A DNA stretch of 11,636 nt from Synura sp. LO234KE (taxonomy: Eukaryota > Sar > Synurophyceae > Synurales > Mallomonadaceae), in contig VKHC01000176.1 of assembly GCA_015143735.1 (NCBI GenBank), forward strand, positions 4,627 to 16,262, written 5' to 3'. Each line of letters starts with the position of its first letter. Position 1 is the first letter of the stretch. The translations under genes and the position numbers were made by a program. The notes below the pieces were generated by a model. It searched no databases. It saw only the letters and a program-made list of their open reading frames with translations, and had not been told where the DNA came from. Shown one piece after another: positions 1-7,244 of the stretch.

Positions 1-156
1 AGGGATCTCCTGTGGCCAGTCGAGTTGGGCATATGATGGCAGCTTATCGAACTATTGCTAGTGCTACATCTACAGCTTTTTTCGCACGGCAGTGGGGGCA
101 GGGGCGGAGACGCATGGGACTTAACAGTGAGAACGTGCAAGCTAGTAGAAGAATAG
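1..156 (+). CDS. Possible 3' part of an exon running in from the left edge
   Basis: Frame 3 is open from the window edge to a TGA at 180-182 and includes two adjacent ATG codons at 33-38. It contains a strong donor-like site, ATAG|GTAAGAAT, with the break after 156. If real, this is an exon end encoding an Ala/Ser/Arg-rich segment (MMAAYRTIASATSTAFFARQ is visible). I find no matching downstream exon on the plus strand and recognise no family. It could equally be a chance open stretch in noncoding DNA. Confidence 0.18.
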
Positions 157-1265
157 GTAAGAATCAGGAACGGGTGCTTTGAGGAGCTGGCCGGAGGGGG
201 GCGGGGTTCAGGGGCAGTTGGAGGAACGAGAAAGAGGCAGCCCTAGCGCGGGGGAGGAGGAGGGCCAGGGTACAGTTCCAGTCCGAGTTGAGTGGCATTT
301 CAAGTGGGGGTGAGGCAATAAGTATCCATCCCCGTGTCGATGGAGTGAACACGGATGGTGCCGGGGGGAAGGGTGCGCTTCCGTCGGAGGAGCCAAGTGA
401 CGGAGGCATGGAGACCCGGTGCCAGGAGCGTGGGGAGGTGGCAGTGGATTGGATGAACAGACGGTGGGACGGGGACAGGATCGGGAAGCCAGCAGTTGCA
501 AAAATAATTGTCTGTAGCTAAGACAGAAAATAATATTGCTGAATAATAAAGAATATTCCAATAAGCCCCCTGGCAAGAATCAACTAGTAAATTTTCATCT
601 ACCGCGAAAATACAAAATTCTGATTTTAAGCTCCTGCGAAAGGATTATTTGCTCCAGATGGAATTTGGTGCACCGGTGGTGCCATTCACCTCGTGATACT
701 AACACAGGTAGTAGGTGCAGTCACCCCCAGCAGCTTGAGCTTACTACTCGGTAATCGGGACTTTTCAGTGCGTAGCCAGGTACATAGTAGGGAGTGGTTA
801 GGGATCATCGGCGGTTTTCAAGATGTGTCTCGTTCCTGGACATGACTATTCGGTCCTGTTTGGTAATTAATAACAATTATATTTTCGGAGGGGGACGACC
901 ACACTTTTCTTGAATGTAAAGTCCATGAACACTCTAAGCGCTCAGAACCACTAAAGGCTAAAGGCTACATCCCTAATCGCTTGGGATGAATTTCCCTCAA
1001 CCCATCAAGAAGTTGTTAAAGCTGCATGCTAAGCTTCGAACGGATTTCAAAAAAGTGAAAGAGCAATAATTTGCCATGGAGACTTCGGACGAAAAGTCCC
1101 TGTAATTTACTATGGTTCTAGATTTCAAATTATCCAAGCATCAATAATATAGAATTGCTCAGATAGGTGGGGTAAAAAATTTGGTAAAATGGAAAAAGCA
1201 TCAAGGAAATAGACCCAATCAATGGTTGGCAAGTTCCACTTAAACCAGATGTGAAATACGTCACA
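157..1265. other. Gene-poor stretch, purine-rich on the plus strand at its left end
   Basis: From about 180 to 480 the plus strand is dominated by G and A (runs such as ggaggggggcgggg and gggggaggaggaggg). This gives artificial Pro/Ser-rich open frames on the minus strand, with no family signature and no convincing splice sites. From about 500 onward composition becomes balanced to AT-rich. Short in-frame coding-like fragments appear from about 1020, for example KSERAIICHGDFGRK, interrupted by stops. No gene, RNA or mobile element can be supported here. Confidence 0.5.
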
Positions 1266-1383
1266 GATCGATGTGAAGCTCTAAAGTACCCACACTAGTT
1301 TTACCATACCTGAATTTGATAAAAGATCGATGTGAAGCTCTAAAGTACCCACACTAGTTTTACCATACCTGAATTTGATAAAA
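1266..1383. repeat. Perfect tandem duplication of a 59-bp unit
   Basis: Two adjacent, identical 59-bp copies lie at 1266-1324 and 1325-1383. Each starts gatcgatgtgaagctctaaa and ends gaatttgataaaa. A third, diverged start (gattgat) follows at once. Since 59 is not a multiple of three, the duplication would shift any reading frame across it. Perfect identity between copies in otherwise eroded sequence suggests a recent duplication, such as replication slippage or unequal exchange. Confidence 0.97.
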
Positions 1384-1387
1384 GATT

Positions 1388-2042
1388 GATCTTAGCGCTT
1401 GGAATTCAATCAGAATTCATATGAATCAACATATCAAAGAGAAGAGGTATATTCTGTCTGCAGATAAGCTTGCTGTAGTGGACGATCCCGCGGAATTTTG
1501 AAAGATATGCTGACTGCAGAAGCGCTTCATAATTTCAAGAATACTGAAGTTCCCTCGCATGATGCAATATTATGCGTTGGAAATATATGCATAGACTTCA
1601 AAGAACTTTGAGCACAAAGGCTGGACAGAGAAGTAACCCAAGGGTAAAGATAATTGGAATTAACACATACTCCATACTTGTGAAAATTTTGGACATGTGA
1701 AAACTGCAGCTATTCGCGGAACGAATTTCAAGTTCAGCGTCCTTACGGAAAGGCATTCCAATTACGAGGAACTCAATTTCCAGCCACGCTTGCCTATCGC
1801 ATATTGGTACACAAATCACAAGATCGAGAAATGGACAAAAATTTGTTCGACTTGAGAAATCCAGCATTTGCTCAAGGCCACCTCCTCAAGAATCGCAATA
1901 TTCACTGCTGAGAAATTATAACATTTCAGACGACAGAGGCACTGTGCCAATTGTTAGAAAGGATATATATCCAGAATTACTTCAACGTGTTGACATTAAC
2001 GATAGCATAGAACTTGAGAGTGATACCGTTTCCAACGACTAA
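1388..2042 (+). pseudogene. Decayed coding stretch with frame changes, family unknown
   Basis: Coding-like blocks follow one another in different frames. Frame 2 is open from 1388 to a TGA at 1499 and ends ADKLAVVDDPAEF. Frame 1 takes over at about 1501 (KDMLTAEALHNFKN) to a TGA at 1609, ending CVGNICIDFKEL. Frame 3 then runs from about 1612 to a TAA at 2040 with a single internal TGA; it includes KIIGINTYSILVKILDM before that stop and DDRGTVPIVRKDIYPELLQR near its end. The residue mix (charged, hydrophobic, normal composition) looks like protein rather than random AT-rich translation. I cannot assign a family; a decayed mobile-element or host gene are both possible. Introns could explain some of the frame changes, but I see no good splice-site pairs at the breaks. 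No restored reading is attempted. Confidence 0.33.
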
Positions 2043-2306
2043 AACACATAAACTTTATGCATACACATGATTCGGCTCAAGATCGAGGAGAATCGGGACG
2101 AACATTTGAACGAAATCAGACTTCTGTTGTCAAAATCCACGCAAGATGTTATACACACAAGCTTTTGAAAAAGTCACGAGAATTCTAACTCCGAATTTTT
2201 AGGATAGGCAGAGAATAGGATGTAGTTAATTCATTCAGCAACTATTAAATGAAATTTACATTCTCTTAAGAATTTATTGATAGTCTTATATTTACTCGTA
2301 CCCAAT

Positions 2307-2374
2307 TAGAAATTATATTTATGGCTACGCTGAACAGCTTTAGAAATTATATTTGTTGCTGCGCTGAACAGCTT
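2307..2374. repeat. Imperfect tandem duplication of a 34-bp unit
   Basis: Copies at 2307-2340 and 2341-2374 both begin tagaaattatattt and end cgctgaacagctt. They differ at about three positions in the middle (atggcta against gttgctg). The period is 34 bp. The repeat lies about 260 bp upstream of the RGS-LOV start. It may be a local slippage product or a duplicated regulatory segment. Confidence 0.9.
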
Positions 2375-2448
2375 TCAGTACTTCTTATTTCATAATAATA
2401 GTGGAACGAACACTGGTGCCGGTTATACTTAGGAACCGTTACTCCAGC

Positions 2449-2475
2449 TAAATAAATATTTTATTTTATTTTATT
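2449..2475. repeat. AT-only low-complexity tract, TTTTA repeats
   Basis: The stretch aaataaatattttattttattttatt is pure A/T with a TTTTA period and contains an AATAAA hexamer. It lies about 160 bp before the RGS-LOV start codon. It could be part of the promoter or the 3' end of something upstream; the sequence alone does not decide. Confidence 0.6.
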
Positions 2476-2502
2476 CATCCAATATCAGAGGCATTTGATT
2501 TT

Positions 2503-2509
2503 TGACGTG
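2503..2509 (+). promoter_or_regulatory. TGACGTG, possible bZIP-type binding site
   Basis: TGACGTG sits about 125 bp upstream of the RGS-LOV start inside tttttgacgtgaagccct. TGACGT is the core bound by many bZIP factors, including the light-responsive aureochromes of stramenopiles. A near copy of the wider block, tttttgacgtgaaaagccct, occurs at about 10255-10274. A 7-bp match is weak evidence, and the same core also occurs inside coding sequence near 6487. Confidence 0.2.
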
Positions 2510-2632
2510 AAGCCCTTGCTGTTTTTAGAAAATGAAACAGGAAATATTCGTACAGTCTGTTGCATGCAAATACTCCGATCTTATATGGACACACTCCCTT
2601 ACAGTCTTCCATTATCAAGATTCTACAAGCTG

Positions 2633-3910
2633 ATGGGGATGGGAGCATCTATTTCTGATATGGATGAAAAAAAAGGTAGAAGAAACAGAACTAAAGATGA
2701 AGATGAAGCGCTCCAATCAGTGGAGAAATTTACGATCGCAGCGTATGATGCAAGTCCGAAGAGTGATATTATTAAGCTCGTTTTGACCGATAATGGAGCC
2801 AGATCCTCATTTATTGAGTATTTATCAAAAGTTGATAATGGCACGGTTCTACGAAATCTTGCGAGTGCCGCTGCGGCTTCGCCGGATGATAACAACTGGA
2901 ATGAAACTGATACGATTATTGATTCATATGCCCGACCACAAGTTGAGATCGACGTAACATCCTCGCACGTTGGATCTATAGCTAAAAATATTGATGACTT
3001 AATTTGTGGCAGACGAGATTTCTCGAATGCTGAGATTTTGGGGATACTAGAAAAGGCAAGGCACGCAGAAGTCTTGACAATATTATTGAACACGCTCCCA
3101 AGTTTTTACCAAAGTTTTGAGTTTAAGCGCTGGCGAGATTCACAGACAGATCGCGCCGTGACGATGAGCCTAAATGCTTCTCCCGTAAGTGCGACCCTGC
3201 CTGAAATATTACCCGCCGATCCAGCATTGACAGAAGGAACAATCGTGTTCGCTGAAGCTGAATTCGTTCCCCAAACTACTCATGCGGAGATTGCAGCAGG
3301 CTCTAAAGATGAAGGCGATAAATGTACCCGGAAAAGCATGGAAATGGTTGCCCCCGTTGCGATCGAATCAAATTCTGAGGATATCAACGATGCTGTCGAC
3401 AAAGCCCTGAGGCACGTAGACTACTTGGAAATCGACAGGTTGCTGTGCTCCGGCTCGTGGCTGTTCGCATTCATTTCAGCTTGCGAAAATCTCCCCATAT
3501 GCATCACTCTATCGACTGCAAATAGAAATCGTATCGGATTTCCTCTAATATACGTGAACGCGTTCTTTGAGCGGATGACTGGCTACAAGAGAGAACATAT
3601 CATGGGTGCAAACTGCAAGTTCTTACAGCGAAATTCTACAGGTGTTTTGTGCTCCGAAGCTGACAGTGTGCAAAGGCTGACAATTGCGTTAAGAACGGCT
3701 ACACCTGTGAAAGTGGCTTTGACGAACTACCGCAGGAGCGGCGAGCCTTTTAAAAACCTACTGGCGATGAAACCAGTGTTTAGCAGTACCCGCGAGTATC
3801 TCTATGTCATAGGTGTCCAGTTCGACTTATCCTCACAATTGTCCTCGGCACACTGTTTACGAGTTCTGGATCGGTTACTGGCACTACTGCCGGATATGGC
3901 CTCGTTTTAG
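2633..3910 (+). CDS. RGS-LOV photoreceptor with N-terminal lipidation-like signal
   Basis: Predicted blue-light receptor coupled to G-protein regulation. The open frame extends upstream to 2495 without an ATG-type start of its own. I place the start at ATG 2633 or ATG 2639, because both give MGxxxS N-myristoylation-like ends. Numbering from 2639 (423 residues): 2-6 GASIS, then a basic cluster KKGRRNRTK at 11-19. Residues about 43-165 form a divergent RGS-like helical domain: LVLTDNGARSSFIEYL at its start, PQVEIDVTS in the middle, and LPSFYQSFEFKRW at its end. A linker follows. A LOV/PAS core spans about 285-398 with GANCKFLQ (photoactive Cys at 326), NYRRSGEPFKNLL (flavin-contacting Asn 363 and 373) and GVQFD (Gln 394). 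The last 25 residues (HCLRVLDRLLALLPDM) look like a C-terminal amphipathic helix of the J-alpha kind. LOV identity is firm; the RGS call is moderate, since the domain is recognised from motif spacing. Known relatives are RGS-LOV proteins of fungi and the multi-domain helmchrome of brown algae. Function in light-controlled G-alpha regulation is inferred. Confidence 0.85.
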   Translation: MGMGASISDMDEKKGRRNRTKDEDEALQSVEKFTIAAYDASPKSDIIKLVLTDNGARSSFIEYLSKVDNGTVLRNLASAAAASPDDNNWNETDTIIDSYARPQVEIDVTSSHVGSIAKNIDDLICGRRDFSNAEILGILEKARHAEVLTILLNTLPSFYQSFEFKRWRDSQTDRAVTMSLNASPVSATLPEILPADPALTEGTIVFAEAEFVPQTTHAEIAAGSKDEGDKCTRKSMEMVAPVAIESNSEDINDAVDKALRHVDYLEIDRLLCSGSWLFAFISACENLPICITLSTANRNRIGFPLIYVNAFFERMTGYKREHIMGANCKFLQRNSTGVLCSEADSVQRLTIALRTATPVKVALTNYRRSGEPFKNLLAMKPVFSSTREYLYVIGVQFDLSSQLSSAHCLRVLDRLLALLPDMASF

Positions 3911-3928
3911 ATTTAAGCTATGCGGTCA

Positions 3929-3952
3929 ATATTATTATTACTATTATTATTT
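3929..3952. repeat. ATT/ATA trinucleotide microsatellite
   Basis: An interrupted (ATT)n run lies about 20 bp after the RGS-LOV stop codon, in the likely 3' untranslated region. Open frames crossing it give a run of tyrosines (YYYYYYY) and are artefacts. Confidence 0.9.
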
Positions 3953-4892
3953 GGAACTGACTTTTGTTAAGAACTTTTTTGAAGAGTGGAGTGGAAGGGG
4001 TCGGCATGTCGGGCGGAGGTTTAATTTTTTATTTCATGAAAATAGAGGAAACGCGATGAGTTGATTAGCGCATTATATTGGCTATATGGTTACTGGACGA
4101 ATTGTAGAATGGGGAATGAACGAGGAAAGCTCCTGTCAATCGTGTCTTGCACCTTTTCGTCAATATTGAACTCTTTGTTGGCTAATCCGCTGCCTTATTG
4201 TGCAGTGAACAACCACTGCCTAGGCGCGTTTCGGTTTTGGACGTGTTTCAGTTGATCCAGTCGTTTCGCTCATAAATCAACCTTTTAGTCGGAGATTTTT
4301 TTTAAAGTTTAAACTTGTCCATATTTCTTTGATCAGTAAGACTTGCTTTCCTCGTTTATCCAAGAACCTACGCTCATATTAATCATAAGACAAGCAAGTA
4401 TAGTGGGGACAAGATCGTTAGAGTTTGCACTGCTAAAATTGCCCAGAGGGTATTCACCAGAGAGGAGTGGTGTGGTGTACCGCCACCCAGAGTGAGTAAT
4501 TCTACTAGCTAATACAAGCAGTGGTAACTAGAGGCAGAACAGCAGGGCGTAGGGGGGGGGCAGCCGTACATCCCCCCATACTATTTAGTGTCAGTGTAAT
4601 CAGCCAGCACTAGCACCAACATGGTGTATATAACAGCTAGTGGGCCGGTCGCTCGATGAGGGACAGGATATTAATGATGTTCCTCGTTCTCCAACCTCAT
4701 CATACAAAGGGGAGTGGAAGTGGGCGGCGATAATTTTATTAGCTAGCGGCGGTGTGGTGGTGGTATCTAGAACTGGTACTGGTTGTCATCATGGCGAGGA
4801 GAGCGATGAATAATGGGGCACGACATGATGGCGATTAAGGAACGATTGATAATCTCAACGATTCCTTTAGCAGTCACCAAAAATAAATTGCT
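3953..4892. other. Intergenic gap between two convergent genes
   Basis: No coding region is supported. Small open frames at about 4061-4255 lack composition or motifs suggesting protein. The visible structure is a run of nine G at 4552-4560 followed by six C at 4572-4577 with an 11-base spacer, which could fold as a G/C hairpin. The region must hold the 3' ends of the RGS-LOV gene (plus) and the importin gene (minus). On the minus strand I see no AATAAA just after the importin stop codon. Confidence 0.5.
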
Positions 4893-7244
4893 TCACACTT
4901 CGTATGCAAGTAACGTCTCGTAATTCATCTCCGACAAGCATACTTTGGCGAGATCTTGACAAAACACTTTGAACCGTCGGAAGTCACACGAATAGGCCAA
5001 TTTAAACATAACGCTCGCAAGATGGCCGAAGAAGTGGTCAGGGCTAAGTTCTTCCTCCAGCCGTGAAGTAAGCATGCCGCATATCTGAGGGTCTGACAAA
5101 AGGACTTTGACTGAGCCGACGACGTGGTTACAATCTGTGCCACTGTCACCGATTGCATCTTTTCTATGCTCAATTAAACAGAACCGGAGGAGGTAGTAAA
5201 AGGCTTCGATGAAGTTCCATTCCAACATGGCGGCGCTCCCGGCTCCGGATAATAGTCCCCGTAGTACACTCCACAGTAGGTGTGGACCCCGGGTGAGCAT
5301 TGTGTCAATGAAGGCTGGACCGTATTTCTGATCCTCAGGCTTCAAAAATTCGATTGAACAGAAGGAACGGATGGATTTGAGCACAGCGCGCACTGAGTTT
5401 TTGTCCTGAAACTCCTGCAGGACCAACGTGCACGTCTGCAGAATTGTATCCAGAGTATTTGTTTGTATGAGCGCGGTGGGTAAAGCCGCCTGATACCGAT
5501 CTACCACATGAAAGTACATCTCCATCGCATCTGGGTCCGAAGAGGTGAGTTTCCACAAGGGTGATTTCGAATGGCCGCGTTCTGACAGAGGCAATCTACG
5601 CTCCTGCACTGTGAAGTGGAGGCGCGAGGTAAACGTCTGTAACATGTGTCCATCCGAATCGAAGAGGAACGAGGGAAGAGTGGAGTAAGTATAAGCCTGA
5701 TTGAAAATGAAAGGAGGGGAGATGCAGCAACGACAATATGTGGGATTGGTGCGCTTCCCTATTCGCACTCGGCTCATGTCGCTCACCTCAGTCACTTCAA
5801 TCAACATACCAGACAGCGCCTGTTCTAGATACCACTTCCCTTCTCCCTGCTCCGCCCGTGACCAAAGGCCATACAGTGCAGAAAACACGTCCTCCAAGCA
5901 CCCGAGCGCGGAGGGCGACTCGATCCGTCGATACACCTCCATACAGTACTTCAAGGCGCTCTCTGCGATTAGTCGTAAAGTGATGTCTGGCCCGGCGATC
6001 AGCATCCCTCCCACCAGACGGAATAATTCCTTGTAGAGTGGTACACAGAGCTGGGTGACGACGTTTGCGGCCACCGACGGGTCCATTGTATTCGGGGTAT
6101 TATTATGAGAAGTCAGGTTTAGAAGGATGGATGAGAGGAGGTCCTGGAGGACAATGATTCGCTGCCAGAGCTCGCTTACAAACTGCACTACAAGGTCCAT
6201 GTAACTGTCTCGAAGGACCAGGGGCGTGGTCGCCTCGGAGGATGTCGATGGCAGAAAACCTTTATCGTAAAATCGGAAAACAAAGACGCAACATTTTACC
6301 ATTTCTATTAGCTTGATTCTTTTCGTAGCAGTAATGCTACCCGTACTATTAACTGCGCTCTGAAGCTCACCAATTTCCTTATCCAGACCTCTCATTATCG
6401 AAGGAAATAATTTAGATTTCAATTCTAACAGATGCAAATCACTGTAGGTGGACAATAACAGTCGCAGGAATATTTCCATCGTTTTCGTGACGTGCAGTCC
6501 GAGACACGGACGTGCTGAGTCATCGATCATCTGCATCACCACTGTGCATAGATTAGATATCAGCGCCGGCGTGCTCTGACCGTTTGAATCAGGCGTGTGC
6601 ATCGACAAGTACGCGCTACCGTTGAGGATATACGACTTGATGACTGGACCCAAAAAGTCTGTGGAAAGCACGTCGGTTTCGTCATTATCTCCATCCTCAT
6701 CCTCGTCGGCCATATCATGATATTGTGTTGCGATTTGTGGTGGAATCAAATAGAGACATCGGAAGAGAAACAACACTGCGCCGGAGAAATATGGGAAGAA
6801 TAATTGAAATGTCTGACGTTCAGACACCGGGTCTGCATGGATGTCGATCTTTGATCGCTTGCGGGTAGTTAACCGCGAGTAACCGCCTAAGAAAGCGCAG
6901 ACTGTGCAAAATAAATAAGGAAACTTGTGTACTAAGTCGTGGCCGTTTAGTCCGAGAACAATTTGAAAGCATTCTTGGAAGAATTGGTAACTTTCTCGAC
7001 TGGTGTCCTCCCCGCCGCTTAGAGTTTCCTCAGAGAAAAGGTACGGAAGGACGTCATCAGCGACAGCAAAGAGAAGGTGTAGTCCGGCTTCTAGTCGATT
7101 CCATGAGAGGCCTCCCGCGACCACGTAGTCGTCAAGGACACGGGTCCCGACAATATCTTGAGAGCTGCACATATGTGTTCGAATGGTTTCGAAAAAAGAG
7201 TGCTGTAGGTTGGTAAAGCACATAGCCGCCACTTCGCTGAGGCC
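4893..7244 (-). CDS. Importin gene, long last exon block with stop codon
   Basis: The acceptor cgtttttag directly precedes GGC at 7244; the codon before it in frame is a TAG, so the exon must start here or slightly downstream. The open frame then runs to the TGA at 4893. It begins GLSEVAAMCFTNLQ, followed by SWNRLEAGLHLLFAVADDV, an acidic loop at about 6715-6670, repeated amphipathic helices typical of HEAT repeats, and a C-terminus DFRRFKVFCQDLAKVC comparable to the last helix of importin-13. It is about 185 residues longer from the SWNR motif to the end than the animal proteins. Part of the excess is explained by the hidden 90-nt intron and perhaps a second of 111 nt. A GTG at 7232 opens the visible frame but is not the real start. 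Confidence 0.75.
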   Translation of the reverse strand, partial: GLSEVAAMCFTNLQHSFFETIRTHMCSSQDIVGTRVLDDYVVAGGLSWNRLEAGLHLLFAVADDVLPYLFSEETLSGGEDTSRESYQFFQECFQIVLGLNGHDLVHKFPYLFCTVCAFLGGYSRLTTRKRSKIDIHADPVSERQTFQLFFPYFSGAVLFLFRCLYLIPPQIATQYHDMADEDEDGDNDETDVLSTDFLGPVIKSYILNGSAYLSMHTPDSNGQSTPALISNLCTVVMQMIDDSARPCLGLHVTKTMEIFLRLLLSTYSDLHLLELKSKLFPSIMRGLDKEIGELQSAVNSTGSITATKRIKLIEMVKCCVFVFRFYDKGFLPSTSSEATTPLVLRDSYMDLVVQFVSELWQRIIVLQDLLSSILLNLTSHNNTPNTMDPSVAANVVTQLCVPLYKELFRLVGGMLIAGPDITLRLIAESALKYCMEVYRRIESPSALGCLEDVFSALYGLWSRAEQGEGKWYLEQALSGMLIEVTEVSDMSRVRIGKRTNPTYCRCCISPPFIFNQAYTYSTLPSFLFDSDGHMLQTFTSRLHFTVQERRLPLSERGHSKSPLWKLTSSDPDAMEMYFHVVDRYQAALPTALIQTNTLDTILQTCTLVLQEFQDKNSVRAVLKSIRSFCSIEFLKPEDQKYGPAFIDTMLTRGPHLLWSVLRGLLSGAGSAAMLEWNFIEAFYYLLRFCLIEHRKDAIGDSGTDCNHVVGSVKVLLSDPQICGMLTSRLEEELSPDHFFGHLASVMFKLAYSCDFRRFKVFCQDLAKVCLSEMNYETLLAYEV

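Noticed and set aside
164-576. Minus-strand Pro/Ser-rich open frames of 81 and 122 codons.
   Set aside because: They are by-products of the G-rich plus strand, have no domain, and overlap each other in different frames.
1266-1383. Repeat considered as a CRISPR-like or satellite array.
   Set aside because: Only two directly adjacent copies, no spacers, eukaryotic context.
4061-4255. 64-codon plus-strand open frame in the convergent gap.
   Set aside because: Short, rich in Trp/Tyr/Cys, no homology by eye and no splice partner.
5646-6036. Plus-strand open frames of 60-111 codons opposite the importin exon.
   Set aside because: They are shadows of the GC-richer coding sequence on the other strand, with no motif of their own.
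4893-7232. Exportin-T or another karyopherin class for the large minus-strand gene.
   Set aside because: The WxxxEAxLHxLxxVAD, TFDFW, DFREPQ and GxxLLWSVLRGLLSG motifs and their spacing fit transportin-3/importin-13 better, though a profile search should decide.
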